DNA of 64,000 nucleotides from an uncultured delta proteobacterium (GCA_900079685.1 LT599018.1:2513334-2577333); one strand, 5' to 3'. Counted from the first letter of the stretch, positions 50,066-59,745 are shown. Notes: generated from the letters alone by a model not told the origin. Translations and numbers: made by a program.

Positions 50066-50544
50066 CGGGGGCGGGAAAAAAACTGGTGCATGCGTTCACG
50101 GATGGTTCGTGCCTGGGCAACCCCGGCCCCGGGGGCTGGGCGGCCATCCTCAAGTTCAACGTCGCGGAAAAGGTCCTGACGGGCGGGTATGCGCGCACCA
50201 CCAACAACCGCATGGAGATCATGGCCGCGCTCTTCGCCCTTGAGGCGCTGAAAGAACCGTGCAAGGTCGTTCTGTTCACGGATTCGCGTTACCTCTGCGA
50301 CGCGGTGGAAAAGCACTGGCTCAGATCCTGGCGGAAAAACGGCTGGAAAACAGCGGCCAAAAAACCCGTCAAAAACCGCGATCTCTGGGAGCGGCTTTCC
50401 CCCCTGCTCGAGCGCCACGCGGTGACCTTCCACTGGCTGGAAGGCCACGCCGGGCACCCGCAGAACGAGCGGGCGGACGCCCTGGCGCGGGAAGCGGCGT
50501 CAAAACCCTCCCTGCCGGCGGACAGCGGGTTTGGCGGAGAATAA
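50062..50544 (+). CDS. rnhA: Ribonuclease HI
   Basis: This enzyme degrades RNA in RNA-DNA hybrids. All four catalytic carboxylates are present in the 160-residue protein: Asp14 ([11 protein letters not shown]), Glu52 (NNRMEIMA), Asp74 (LFTDSRYL) and Asp139 (NERADALA). The [12 protein letters not shown] segment carries the catalytic His. The basic protrusion ([23 protein letters not shown]) is of the E. coli type. It is the third gene of the overlapping phosphomannomutase unit. Confidence 0.96.
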   Translation: MTGAGKKLVHAFTDGSCLGNPGPGGWAAILKFNVAEKVLTGGYARTTNNRMEIMAALFALEALKEPCKVVLFTDSRYLCDAVEKHWLRSWRKNGWKTAAKKPVKNRDLWERLSPLLERHAVTFHWLEGHAGHPQNERADALAREAASKPSLPADSGFGGE

Positions 50545-50945
50545 CGTTGTCCGCGTGTCTCTATTTTTTTCTTTCTTGGTAAACGGTTCCCGCGCAACGG
50601 CGTTTCCGGGCGGCGCGCGCGGGCGCGCGCCGCATGGCTTGCTGTGCGCGGAAAGCTTTGATACGGTGTTATCGTGCAAGAGCCGGTGGGGCTCGCAAGC
50701 AGTTTTCCCTTGTATGACAGAATGTTCCGGTGGCGCGGATGCCGCCGCCGGTGCGACCGGCCGGCGGGCCATGGAGCGCGGACGCTGTGTTGCCCCGCTC
50801 AAGGCCCTCTTTTGAGCCGCTCTAAAGTTTTCCTGATAACGGCAGATAGTATTTTATGGGAAACGGGCCGGGACGTGACTGAAATAGAGCCGGAATTCGG
50901 CTGGAAATAGAGTCTGACGAAGCGCTCGGCGCGAACGGACGGAGT
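50545..50945. other. 401-nt intergenic region with no gene; one strong GC hairpin
   Basis: No ORF here has a Shine-Dalgarno sequence or recognisable content. The clearest structure is a self-complementary alternating purine-pyrimidine hairpin at 50611-50632 (CGGCGCGCGC/GCGCGCGCCG, GG loop). A short AT-rich patch (50822-50870) before the PilZ gene probably holds its promoter, but I cannot pick hexamers with confidence. Confidence 0.6.
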
Positions 50946-51632
50946 ATGACGCAGGAATTACAGAAACCGCAGGAAAAGCCCCATCGCACGAAGGGGGACA
51001 AGCTCGAGCTGGCAATCGGCACGCGCATGGCCGTGACGCTTGACACCACGCAGCAGGGTCCCGAAGGGCGCATCGCCGCCGACCTCGTGGGCATGGTGCA
51101 TTTTGAGTACCTTATTCTGCGTCTGCCGTGGGTGCCCGGGTTGCGCTCCCGCCTTGTCGGGGGGGCTTCGGTGACGGTGCGGTTCGTCAGCAACGGCGAG
51201 TTGTGCGGGTTCCAGTCCCCCGTCATCACCCACATCCCCAAACCGTCCCTTCTGCTGTTCCTGGAATACCCCGATGTGATTGAAAAAATGGCCCTGCGTC
51301 AGCACAAGCGCGTCCAGTGCGCGCTGCCCGTGCAGCTGCACTCCCGGCGCGGCGACGCCCACGGCGTCATCGCGGATCTTTCCCGCAGCGGCTGCCGCAT
51401 GGCCGTTGACGTTCGCGGGCAGCAAAGCCTGCGGCAGACGGTGGTGGAAGACGTCATCGTGCTGCGCGTTCCCCTGAATTCCGAAGGGTTGCCCCTCACG
51501 GTGACCTGTACCGTGCGCAGCGTTTCCTTTGACGCGAACCGCATGCAGGTCGGCCTGTCCTTCTCCGAGGCGGACACCGAGTTCTGGAACACCCTGGAAG
51601 CGTTTCTGACCACCGCGTACCTCCTGGCTTAG
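50946..51632 (+). CDS. PilZ-domain c-di-GMP-binding protein (YcgR-like architecture)
   Basis: The 228-residue cytosolic protein has an N-terminal beta domain (about 20-110, KLELAIGTRMAVTLDTT... LLLFLEYPDVIEKM) like the flagellar-brake PilZN domain. A PilZ domain follows with the c-di-GMP motifs LRQHKRVQC (R-x3-R) and IADLSRSGCRM (D-x-S-x2-G). It probably transmits c-di-GMP to motility or exopolysaccharide machinery. The next gene starts 3 nt after its stop. Confidence 0.88.
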   Translation: MTQELQKPQEKPHRTKGDKLELAIGTRMAVTLDTTQQGPEGRIAADLVGMVHFEYLILRLPWVPGLRSRLVGGASVTVRFVSNGELCGFQSPVITHIPKPSLLLFLEYPDVIEKMALRQHKRVQCALPVQLHSRRGDAHGVIADLSRSGCRMAVDVRGQQSLRQTVVEDVIVLRVPLNSEGLPLTVTCTVRSVSFDANRMQVGLSFSEADTEFWNTLEAFLTTAYLLA

Positions 51633-51635
51633 TTC

Positions 51636-52586
51636 GTGGAAACGGTTCTCGCCGCGCCCCTTGTCGCGGGCCTTGTTCTGCCGCTGTGCCGGCTGGTGGC
51701 GGTCATGGCCGTCGGCCTCGTCATCGCCCAGGCGCTGGAAACCTTCGGCTGGACGGCGTATATCGCCAGGCTCGCCGCGCCTCTCGTGCGGCTTGCGCAC
51801 CTTTCCCCCGCGTCCGGCGCGGCCTTCTCCCTTTCGTTCGCCTCGCCCTCGGCGGCCAACGCCATCCTGGCGGAAGGCCTGGCCGGGGGCGGCCTCTCCA
51901 GGAAAGAACTGGTCATCGCCAACGTCATCAACAGCACGCCCGCCTTTTTGGTGCATCTGCCGTCCCTGCTGGCCATGGCCTATTCCTTTCTGGGCGCGCA
52001 CGCCTTTGCCTATGTGGGCCTCGTGTTCGCCGCCGCCGCGGTCCGCACCTGGGGGGCCGTGCTCGCCGGGCGTTTTTTGCTCGATCCGCCCGCCGTGGGC
52101 AATGGCGCCACACCCGCCGCCTCCCGGCAGGGAACGCTGCAATCCATGATCGCCCGGTTCCGGAAGCGGCTGGCCAAAGTGTGCCTTTTCACCATCCCGG
52201 TCTATTGCGTGATTTTTATTCTACAAAAAGGCGGGTTGTTCACCGCCGTGGAATCGTTTTTAGCGGCTCACGCGGGTGCGCTCTTTTTCCTGCATCCCGC
52301 GTCGCTCGGCGTCGTCGTCCTGTTCGTGGCGGCGGAAAGCAGCGCGGCCTTTGCCGCCGCCGCCGCTCTCCTGCACGGCGGAACCCTGTTGCCGGAGCAG
52401 GCCGTGACGGCCCTTCTGATCGGCAATATCCTGTCCTCCCCCATGCGGGCCTTCCGCCACCAGCTGCCGTCCTATGCCGGGTTTTATTCCCCCGCCACGG
52501 CGCTGCTGCTCGTCGGCGTAAACCAGTCCCTGCGCGCCGCCACGCTCGTCCTGGCCGTGGCCGCGTATTCCTTTTGGGCGATATAA
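51636..52586 (+). CDS. Nucleoside-recognition (Gate) domain membrane protein
   Basis: The 316-residue protein has about eight hydrophobic helices. The repeated SLSFASPSAANAILAEGLAGGGLS and ALLIGNILSSPMRAFRHQLPSYAGF segments match the Gate/nucleoside-recognition domain seen in SpmA/SpmB and FeoB-like proteins. The transported molecule is unknown. It starts with GTG at 51636 immediately after the PilZ gene, so the two are coupled. Confidence 0.78.
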   Translation: METVLAAPLVAGLVLPLCRLVAVMAVGLVIAQALETFGWTAYIARLAAPLVRLAHLSPASGAAFSLSFASPSAANAILAEGLAGGGLSRKELVIANVINSTPAFLVHLPSLLAMAYSFLGAHAFAYVGLVFAAAAVRTWGAVLAGRFLLDPPAVGNGATPAASRQGTLQSMIARFRKRLAKVCLFTIPVYCVIFILQKGGLFTAVESFLAAHAGALFFLHPASLGVVVLFVAAESSAAFAAAAALLHGGTLLPEQAVTALLIGNILSSPMRAFRHQLPSYAGFYSPATALLLVGVNQSLRAATLVLAVAAYSFWAI

Positions 52587-52749
52587 CCCGAAAGGCCGTT
52601 CGCGGCCCCGGCCGAAAGTTTCTCGTGCTATAACGCTTCTGTTTGCGGGTAAAATATCCTATACTGCACCCGGTTTGCGAAGAATCCGGAGTCGGTTCCG
52701 GGTTTGTTTTTCGTAAAGCGACCGATAACTTTCTATCTCCGGAGTCAGT

Positions 52750-54072
52750 GTGTACACCGGCCTCATGTTGCTCGTGGCGCTGCTGCTGGTTGTTCTGAAC
52801 GGCCTTTTCGTCGCGGCGGAGTTTTCGTTTGTCAAGGTGCGCAAGACCAAAATGGAGCTTCTTGCGGAAGAGGGCATGCGCAGCGCGAGGCTCGCGCTTT
52901 TCGGCGTACGGAATCTTGACGCGTATCTTTCGGTCTGCCAGCTCGGCATCACCTTATCCAGCCTGGGGCTCGGCTGGCTCGGCGAACCGGCGGTGGCGGG
53001 CCTGCTTCGCCCTCTGTTCGACCTCGCGGGGCTGGGTAACCCGGCTCTTGTCACCTCCCTTTCCATCGCCGTCGGCTTTACGCTGATAACCTTTCTGCAC
53101 GTGGTGTTCGGGGAGCTGATTCCCAAATCCATCTCCATCCAGAAGGCCGAGACCACGGTGCTGCTGCTGGCCCTGCCCATGCGGATTTTTTACGTGGTCT
53201 GTTTTCCCATCGTCTCGGTCATGAACGGCATTTCCAACTTTTTTCTGCACCTCGCCGGGTTTTCCTCGGCGTCGGAGGCGGAGCAGACCCATTCCCCGGA
53301 AGAGCTGCGCATGCTGATCGTGGACTCCAGCCGCGAGGGCCAGCTTGAGGAATCCGAAGGCCGGATGCTCGGCAACATTTTCAGTTTCTACAAAAAAATG
53401 GCCAAGGACATCATGGTCCACCGCATGGACGTTTCCGCCCTGGACGTGGCGGAGGGCGTGGAAGGCGCCAAGGTCATGGCGCGGGCCAGCGGCCATACCC
53501 GGTTCCCGCTGTATGAGGAAAGCCGCGACAACATCATCGGGTTCATCCATGCCAAGGATCTGCTGCAACTGGAGAGCGGCGCGGATTTGCGCACTATTCT
53601 GCGCGAGCCGCTGTACGCGTATGAAACGGTCCACCTGGACCGGCTTTTGAAACAGATGCAGGACAAACGCCAGCAGTTCTGCGTGGTGGTGGACGAGTAC
53701 GGCCTGTGGCAGGGCGTCATCACCATGGAAGACGTCATGGAAGCCATCGTCGGGGATATTCAGGACGAATTCGACAACGAGGAGCCGGACTTCACGCCCC
53801 AATCCGACGGCAGCTACCTCGTCAACGCCGACCTGTCCCTTGAGGAGCTCGGCGCGTACCTGGAATTTCCCTGCCACAACAGAGACATCAACATGTACAA
53901 GATCCTGGCCGCCCACGTCATCGACACCCTGGGCCGCATCCCGGTCATCGGCGATACCATCGCGCTGTGCGGTCTGCGGGTCTCCGTGGCCGAGATGGAA
54001 GGAAACCGCATCCGCAAGGTGCGGGTGGAGCGGCTGTATGACGGCGACGAAGGCGCGCAGGACGGCGGGTGA
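52750..54072 (+). CDS. CNNM/HlyC-CorC family transporter-associated protein
   Basis: The 440-residue protein has an N-terminal CNNM (DUF21) membrane domain of about 190 residues (LNGLFVAAEFSFVKVRKTKM ... GWLGEPAVAGLL ... VVFGELIPKSISIQKAE). Two CBS domains follow (about 215-340; HRMDVSALDV, GVITMEDVMEAIVGDIQDEFD). The CorC_HlyC domain closes the protein (DGSYLVNADLSLEELG). It is likely linked to magnesium or cobalt efflux. The start is GTG. A TATACT -10 lies at 52660-52665 with a weak -35. sppA follows 3 nt later. Confidence 0.93.
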   Translation: MYTGLMLLVALLLVVLNGLFVAAEFSFVKVRKTKMELLAEEGMRSARLALFGVRNLDAYLSVCQLGITLSSLGLGWLGEPAVAGLLRPLFDLAGLGNPALVTSLSIAVGFTLITFLHVVFGELIPKSISIQKAETTVLLLALPMRIFYVVCFPIVSVMNGISNFFLHLAGFSSASEAEQTHSPEELRMLIVDSSREGQLEESEGRMLGNIFSFYKKMAKDIMVHRMDVSALDVAEGVEGAKVMARASGHTRFPLYEESRDNIIGFIHAKDLLQLESGADLRTILREPLYAYETVHLDRLLKQMQDKRQQFCVVVDEYGLWQGVITMEDVMEAIVGDIQDEFDNEEPDFTPQSDGSYLVNADLSLEELGAYLEFPCHNRDINMYKILAAHVIDTLGRIPVIGDTIALCGLRVSVAEMEGNRIRKVRVERLYDGDEGAQDGG

Positions 54073-54075
54073 ACC

Positions 54076-54975
54076 ATGAACCAATATCCCTATGCCAAAC
54101 AGCCGTTCCGGAAACGGCGGCCCAAACTCTTTTTTGTCCTGCTGTCCATTCTTGTCCTGATTCTGGTCTGGGCCTGTCTGGCCGCCTGGCGCGTTCTGGA
54201 CGAGAAAGGAACCTTCTCCGGCCCGCGCCTGGGGCTGGTCACGGTGGAAGGTTTCATCGGCGATGGCGAGCGCACCATCGCCTGGATCGAGAAGCTGCGC
54301 AAAAACCCGTCCGTGGCCGGCGTGCTGGTGCGGATCAATTCGCCGGGCGGGGCCGTCGGGCCGTCCCAGGAAATCCACATGGCCGTCAAACGCTTGGCCG
54401 GGGTCAAGCCTGTGGTTGTCTCCATGGGGCCCATCGCCACGTCCGGCGGGTATTACATCGCGGTGGCGGGCAAGGAAATTTTCGCCGGTCCCTCGACGCT
54501 CACGGGCAGCATCGGCGTGCGGCTGCAAGTGACCACCGTGCAGAACCTCATGGAGCGCATCGGCGTCTCCAGCGAAAGCCTGACCACCGGGAAATACAAG
54601 GCCTCCGGGTCGCCCTTCAAGGAGCTGACGGCCGAGGAGCGGGCCTATCTGCAAACCTTGCTCGACGACATGCAGGACCAGTTCGTGGAGGCCGTCGCTA
54701 CGGGCCGCAACTTGTCCAAGGACGCCGTAACGGCTCTTGCCGACGGCCGCTCCCTGACGGGCCGTCAGGCCCTGGAGGCCAAACTCGTGGACCGGCTGGG
54801 CGACCGCGAGGCCGCCGTCGCGCGCCTCGCCGGACTCTGCAACATCGAGGGGGAACCCACGATCCTGGCCGAGCCGGAAAAGCCGCGGCCGTGGTGGCAG
54901 CGGCTGCTCCAGGCGGCCGTGGACCTCAGCGTGGAACAATCCGCCGAGCCCGCCAGGTACCAGTTTGTGTATTGA
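54076..54975 (+). CDS. sppA: Signal peptide peptidase SppA
   Basis: The 299-residue, 36K-type S49 protease has an N-terminal membrane helix at about 17-38. The catalytic dyad is Ser123 (MGPIATSGGYYIAVAG) and Lys175 (TTGKYKASGSP), spaced 52 residues apart as in Bacillus SppA. VRINSPGGAVGPSQEI provides the oxyanion strand. It degrades leftover signal peptides in the membrane. It lies 3 nt after the CorC-like gene. Confidence 0.93.
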   Translation: MNQYPYAKQPFRKRRPKLFFVLLSILVLILVWACLAAWRVLDEKGTFSGPRLGLVTVEGFIGDGERTIAWIEKLRKNPSVAGVLVRINSPGGAVGPSQEIHMAVKRLAGVKPVVVSMGPIATSGGYYIAVAGKEIFAGPSTLTGSIGVRLQVTTVQNLMERIGVSSESLTTGKYKASGSPFKELTAEERAYLQTLLDDMQDQFVEAVATGRNLSKDAVTALADGRSLTGRQALEAKLVDRLGDREAAVARLAGLCNIEGEPTILAEPEKPRPWWQRLLQAAVDLSVEQSAEPARYQFVY

Positions 54976-55089
54976 TTATTACCGCGTACATTTTTCCGCC
55001 TCCCATCGGGGGGCCGGGGTTCACCTCCCGGTGGGGCGCGGGGGCGCCGCCCCCGCCCGCCGGAGGTGTTTTTCAAGGAGACAGCGTCT

Positions 55090-56634
55090 ATGCGATTGAG
55101 GGTTAGCGGGGTTTTACTGCATATCTCGTCGTTGCCGTCCCGGTACGGCATCGGCGACTTCGGGCCGGAGGCCCATAATTTCGCGCGGCTTCTCGCGCGC
55201 ACGGGCCAGACCATCTGGCAGTTTCTGCCGCTCAACCCCACCTCGCCGGGCATCGGCAATTCGCCCTATTCGAGCCCTTCGGCGTTCGCGGGCAGCACGC
55301 TGTTCATCAGCCCGGAACTGCTGCTTGAGGAAGGATTCGTCACCCAGGGGGACATAGACGCCGCCAACGCGGAAACCTTTTTTTTCCATGACGGCGCGAG
55401 CGCGACCCGCGTGGATTACGACCGCGCGCACCGCCAGCGGGACGCGCTCCTGCGCAGAGCCTTCGCGAATAGCGCCGAAGCCCTGAAAACGGACGATTCC
55501 TTTGCTGCCTTTGTGGAGGAGAACAGCTACTGGCTGGAGGATTACGCCCGGTTCGCCACCATCAAGGCCGCCCATAACGGCGCGGGCTGGACGACCTGGC
55601 CGGAAAAGCTGGCCCGCAGAGACGGCGCCGCGCTGGCGGAATGGGACGCGCGCGAACGCGAGGCCATGCAGCGCGAACGGTTTTGCCAGTATCTTTTCTA
55701 CCGCCAATGGGGGCGGCTGCGGAAAACCTGCTTCAGGCTCGGCGTGCGCCTTGTGGGGGACGTGCCCATTTACGTCACCCACGATTCCGCGGACGTCTGG
55801 GCCAACACCCGGTTTTTCCGGCTGAACGAGGCAGGCTCCCCCATGGTGGTGGCCGGGGTGCCGCCGGATTATTTCAGCCCCACGGGCCAGCGCTGGGGCA
55901 ACCCGTTGTATGACTGGGACGCGCTGGCGGAGAATAATTTCCTCTGGTGGACGCGGCGGCTGATGCACAACCTCGGCATGTTCGACTGCATCCGCCTGGA
56001 CCATTTCCGGGGGTTCGCGGGGTACTGGGAAGTGCCTGCCGCGGAAAAGACCGCCATGAACGGCCGGTGGGTGGAGGCGCCCGGCTACGCCCTGTTTTCC
56101 GCGCTGGCGCGGCGGCTTGTCAGTTTGCCCATTATTGCCGAGGATCTGGGAGTCATCACGCCGGACGTGCGGGAACTGCAGCGGCAGCTGGGGTTCCCGG
56201 GCATGGCCGTGCTCCAGTTCGGGTTCGGCGGGAATTTGCTGGAAAATCCGCACGCGCCGTTCATGCATCACCGCGATCAGGTGGTGTATACCGGCACCCA
56301 CGACAACGCGCCGACAAAGGGCTGGTTCCGGGAAGGCGCTTCCTGGGAAGAGAAAAACGCGCTCTCGGGCTATACGGGCCAAGCGGTGACGGAAGAGAAC
56401 GTGGCCGCCGTCATGACCCGCCTGGCCCTGGCCAGCGTGGCGGAAATGGTCGTCGTCCCGGCCCAGGATCTCCTGGGTTTGGGGATGGAAGGACGCATGA
56501 ACACACCCTCGACCACGGAAGGCAACTGGTGCTGGCGGCTCGCGCCGGGCCAGCTTTCCGATGCATCCATGGCCTGGTTCATGGAAAATACCACGTTTTT
56601 CGGCAGGAATGCCGGGATACGCAAAGAGGTGTAA
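55090..56634 (+). CDS. malQ: 4-alpha-glucanotransferase (amylomaltase, GH77)
   Basis: This 514-residue enzyme disproportionates maltodextrins and glycogen breakdown products. HISSLPSRYGIGDFG is the N-terminal family signature. FLPLNPTSPGIGNSPYSSPSAFAG, GDVPIYVTHDSADVW, MFDCIRLDHFRGFAGYWEVPA (nucleophile Asp), IAEDLGVITPDV (acid/base Glu) and YTGTHDNAPTKGW follow in the right order. It overlaps the start of the PFK-2/FBPase-2 gene (TAATG). Confidence 0.96.
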   Translation: MRLRVSGVLLHISSLPSRYGIGDFGPEAHNFARLLARTGQTIWQFLPLNPTSPGIGNSPYSSPSAFAGSTLFISPELLLEEGFVTQGDIDAANAETFFFHDGASATRVDYDRAHRQRDALLRRAFANSAEALKTDDSFAAFVEENSYWLEDYARFATIKAAHNGAGWTTWPEKLARRDGAALAEWDAREREAMQRERFCQYLFYRQWGRLRKTCFRLGVRLVGDVPIYVTHDSADVWANTRFFRLNEAGSPMVVAGVPPDYFSPTGQRWGNPLYDWDALAENNFLWWTRRLMHNLGMFDCIRLDHFRGFAGYWEVPAAEKTAMNGRWVEAPGYALFSALARRLVSLPIIAEDLGVITPDVRELQRQLGFPGMAVLQFGFGGNLLENPHAPFMHHRDQVVYTGTHDNAPTKGWFREGASWEEKNALSGYTGQAVTEENVAAVMTRLALASVAEMVVVPAQDLLGLGMEGRMNTPSTTEGNWCWRLAPGQLSDASMAWFMENTTFFGRNAGIRKEV

Positions 56635-57881
56635 TGACAAGCCTGGAACTGCCGCAGCCCGGCAAAAAGGCGTGCCTCGTTCTGGTGGGGCTTCCGGCCA
56701 GGGGCAAATCCACCCTGGCGCTCCGCCTGCGCGACGGCCTGGAGGCCGAAGGCGTCAAAACGCGCATCTTCAATAACGGCGTGCTCCGCCGCGTGCATTA
56801 CGGGGAAGCCTCGTCCGAACCGTGGTTTTACGACCCGCACAACGCGGAAGGCAACAAGGCACGGGACGAACTTTCCCGCATGAACATGCGGGCCGCCCGC
56901 CAGTTTCTGGACGAAGGCGGCCACGTGGCCATTCTTGACGCCACCAACGCCAGCCGCGAGCGGCGGAGCATGCTTGAGGAGCAGCTCCAGGGCATCCCGG
57001 TCCTCTACATCGAATGCGTGAACGAGGACAAAGACCTTGTGGCGGCGAGCATCCAGCGCAAGGTGCGCCTGCCGGAGTTCGCCCGCATGTCGCGGGACGA
57101 AGCCACGAGACGGTTCGAACAGCGGATAGAATATTACGCGTCCATTTACGTGCCGCTCTGCAAAGAAGCCAACTTCGTGCGGCTGGATACCCTGGGCAGC
57201 AGGATCCTCAAGGAGCAGCTGACCTTCGTGGTGCCGTACTACGTGCGCATCCGCGACATCATGGTCTCCGACTGGGTCAACAACCTGTACCTCGTGCGGC
57301 ACGGGGAGAGCGCCTATAACCTCGAAAACCGCATCGGCGGCAACGCGCCCCTGACGGAAAGAGGTCTCGCCCAGGCGCAGGCCCTGGCCGATTACTTCCG
57401 GGACAAGCCCGTGCCGTACATCTTCACTTCGGCGAAGAGCCGCTCCATGCAGTATGCGACGCCGCTCATCGCGGACCATCCGGACAGCGTGCTCATGGCC
57501 TTGCCGGAACTGGACGAAATCGACGCGGGCATATGCGAGGGCATGACCTACGAGGAAATACGCCGTAAATACCCCGAGGAGTTCGCAGCCCGCGCGCGGG
57601 ACAAATACAACTATGTGTATCCCGAGGGGGAAGGCTACGTCACCATGCACGAGCGGGTGAACCGGGGGTTCCGCAAAGCGTTGTTTCTCTCCGGCGCGGC
57701 GCCGGGAACGCTTATCATCGGGCATCAGGCCGTGAACCGGGTTATTCTTTCGCTTTTTCTGTACCGCCGCCTTGCGGACGTTCCGTATATTTATGTGCCG
57801 CAGGACAAATATTACCATATTGTCGCAACGCACCATAAAAAGCTGTTCGAGCTGGTGCGCTTCATGGGGCGTGAAACATAA
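56634..57881 (+). CDS. 6-phosphofructo-2-kinase/fructose-2,6-bisphosphatase, eukaryote-like bifunctional
   Basis: In the 415-residue protein, both catalytic halves are clear. The kinase half has the P-loop [10 protein letters not shown] at 18-27, IFNNGVLRR and [14 protein letters not shown], the PFK-2 substrate motifs. The phosphatase half has [10 protein letters not shown] (phospho-His at 223), [53 protein letters not shown] and GHQAVNRV (second His at 364). Together they would make and destroy fructose-2,6-bisphosphate, the regulator of eukaryotic glycolysis. It is translationally coupled to malQ, linking it to glycogen use. Confidence 0.93.
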   Translation: MTSLELPQPGKKACLVLVGLPARGKSTLALRLRDGLEAEGVKTRIFNNGVLRRVHYGEASSEPWFYDPHNAEGNKARDELSRMNMRAARQFLDEGGHVAILDATNASRERRSMLEEQLQGIPVLYIECVNEDKDLVAASIQRKVRLPEFARMSRDEATRRFEQRIEYYASIYVPLCKEANFVRLDTLGSRILKEQLTFVVPYYVRIRDIMVSDWVNNLYLVRHGESAYNLENRIGGNAPLTERGLAQAQALADYFRDKPVPYIFTSAKSRSMQYATPLIADHPDSVLMALPELDEIDAGICEGMTYEEIRRKYPEEFAARARDKYNYVYPEGEGYVTMHERVNRGFRKALFLSGAAPGTLIIGHQAVNRVILSLFLYRRLADVPYIYVPQDKYYHIVATHHKKLFELVRFMGRET

Positions 57882-58036
57882 TTCCTACTCGTACAGGGGA
57901 AATTTATGTTACAAAAAAGGGCCTATACAGAATTTTTATAACGGTATACTGTTGCGACGACCCCGAGGATGCCCGGCAAGCGGATGCCAGGCCGTACGCA
58001 ACTGTTACGGCACATACTACAACTATCGGTTTTGTT

Positions 58037-58777
58037 ATGGCGTTTCCTTCCTGCTATGGCTTTATACCCGCGCGGTACGACTCCACCCGTTTTCCCGGCA
58101 AGCCCCTTGCGGATATCCTGGGCAAGCCCATGTTCTGGCACGTGTGGAGCCGGGCCTCGCGCTGCGAACGGTTCGCAAGCGTGCACCTGTGCACGGACGA
58201 TGCGCGCATCATGGATGCCGCGGCCGCCCTCGGCGTGCCCTGCCTCATGACGCGGGGCGATCACGCCAACGGCTCCTCCCGGGTGTTTGAAGCGGCCACG
58301 GCCCTGAGGCTTCCCGATGACGCCGTCGTGGTCAATATCCAGGGCGACGAGCCTGCCCTTGACCCGGCCATGCTCGACGCGCTTACCGCGCCGTTCGCGG
58401 ATGACGCCGTCGCGGCGGCGACGCTGGCCTGCCCCATGGAGCGTGATGAAGCGCTTCTGCCGGACAGGGTCAAGGTCGTTTGCGACACGAAGGGCAACGC
58501 CCTGTATTTTTCACGGGCCGCCATTCCGTTTGAGCGGTATGCGGCCAAGGTGTCGCCGTATTTTCTGCACGTGGGCATTTACGCATACCGCATGCGGGTT
58601 CTCGCGGCCTACACGGCGCTGCCGCAAACGCCCCTTGAAGCGATGGAAAGTCTTGAACAGCTCCGGTTTCTGGAAAACGGCATCCCGATGCGGGTGGCGG
58701 TAACGAACCACCGTTCGCACGGGGTTGACAGCCCGGAAGACCTGGAACGCATCCTGCCGCTGATGGCGGGACAATAG
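58037..58777 (+). CDS. kdsB: 3-deoxy-manno-octulosonate cytidylyltransferase (CMP-Kdo synthetase)
   Basis: This enzyme activates Kdo for LPS. The 246-residue protein has [25 protein letters not shown] (nucleotide loop), [16 protein letters not shown] in place of the common S-G-T-D-R, and [36 protein letters not shown] and [11 protein letters not shown] complete the family pattern. ATG 58037 is the only sensible start. The 155-nt upstream gap is AT-rich and contains TATACT at 57946. The TPR gene follows after 8 nt. Confidence 0.94.
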   Translation: MAFPSCYGFIPARYDSTRFPGKPLADILGKPMFWHVWSRASRCERFASVHLCTDDARIMDAAAALGVPCLMTRGDHANGSSRVFEAATALRLPDDAVVVNIQGDEPALDPAMLDALTAPFADDAVAAATLACPMERDEALLPDRVKVVCDTKGNALYFSRAAIPFERYAAKVSPYFLHVGIYAYRMRVLAAYTALPQTPLEAMESLEQLRFLENGIPMRVAVTNHRSHGVDSPEDLERILPLMAGQ

Positions 58778-58785
58778 AGGGTATT

Positions 58786-59586
58786 ATGTCACAGGATATC
58801 GTCTCGATACGCGGCAAGATCAAACAGGTGCATTCGGCGCTGCGGCAGGGAAAGCCCGTTCCGGCGGTGCAGGCGGTTATCGGGACGCTCCGGCTCATGC
58901 TGTCCACTCCCCTCATGAAGGGCGAGCGCGACGAATTCGGCGGTCTGGTGCGGGATGCTCTCGACCATATCAACAGCGACCCCGGTATCCGGAAGATATA
59001 TCCCCTGGCCCTGTCCTACGTTCCGGGCGAGGAGAAGAAACTGTTCGAGGATATGCATGAACTGCTCGAAGTGCTGAAAGAGGAAACCATGTCCGAGGTG
59101 GAGGAACTCGCCAAGGCCATGGCCGCCAAGAAGGAAGCCGCGCTGGTCAAGGGCCAGGAACACCTGGACAACAAGGACTACGACAGCGCCCGCTCGGTCT
59201 TCACATCCATTACCGGCGAATTCCCGGACGACAGCCACCTGCAGGGCGCGATCGGCGAAAAATACCTGAACGCCGGGTTGTACGAAGACGCGGCCAGCAG
59301 CTTTGCCGAGGCCGTCAACCTTGACCCGAACGCCCTGCACAACTACAACCGCCTGGCCATCGCGCTCCGCAAGCTGGGCCGGTTCGACGTCGCCGAGGAA
59401 TATTACATGCGGGCGCTGCCCCTTGCGCCGGAAGACCCCAATCTTCTTTTCAACATCGGCCGCCTGTACCTGGAATGGCAACAATGGGGCAAGGCCGTGG
59501 AGTTCGGGGAAAAAGCCCACGCGGTGAACCCCGCCTTCGCGGAAGCCGAGAAGCTCGCCAATTTCGCGCGCAAACGCATGCAGTAA
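58786..59586 (+). CDS. Tetratricopeptide-repeat protein
   Basis: The 266-residue soluble protein has an N-terminal helical region (1-115, including EEKKLFEDMHELLEVLKEETMSEVEELAKAMAAKKEA). About three to four TPR units lie from about 118 to 255 (GQEHLDNKDYDSARSVFTSI, GEKYLNAGLYEDAASSFAEA, LAIALRKLGRFDVAEEYYMRA, IGRLYLEWQQWGKAVEFGEKA). TPRs mediate protein contacts. No partner is evident. Its stop codon lies within the first base pairs of the copy-3 palindromic element. Confidence 0.88.
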   Translation: MSQDIVSIRGKIKQVHSALRQGKPVPAVQAVIGTLRLMLSTPLMKGERDEFGGLVRDALDHINSDPGIRKIYPLALSYVPGEEKKLFEDMHELLEVLKEETMSEVEELAKAMAAKKEAALVKGQEHLDNKDYDSARSVFTSITGEFPDDSHLQGAIGEKYLNAGLYEDAASSFAEAVNLDPNALHNYNRLAIALRKLGRFDVAEEYYMRALPLAPEDPNLLFNIGRLYLEWQQWGKAVEFGEKAHAVNPAFAEAEKLANFARKRMQ

Positions 59587-59715
59587 AACAGCGGTTCCTT
59601 TTGGCGTCAGACAAGGAAGCGTGCGATTTTCCGGAGGGGCATGGACTCTTTGGTCCATGACCCGGAGAAAAATCGTGCGCTGACGCAGTATCACGCCAAA
59701 AGGAACCGCTGTTTT
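59585..59715 (+). repeat. Long palindromic repeat element, copy 3 of 3
   Basis: This 131-nt copy is the most perfect. The arms 59585-59607 and 59693-59715 pair over 23 nt without mismatch. The 85-nt core (59608-59692) differs from copy 2 at only a few positions. The 5' arm begins inside the TPR gene's TAA stop (59584-59586). The element ends 30 nt before the U32-family start codon, so it lies in the intercistronic leader. In plus-strand RNA the whole element could fold into one long hairpin with an asymmetric internal loop and an apical GGAC/GTCC stem. Confidence 0.88.
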
Positions 59716-59745
59716 GCCGGCTGGCTCTGGTCACAAAGGTTTTTT

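Noticed and set aside
50545..50945. Small ORFs on both strands in the rnhA-PilZ gap
   Set aside because: None has a Shine-Dalgarno sequence, conserved motif or plausible composition. They look like open frames arising from GC-rich sequence.
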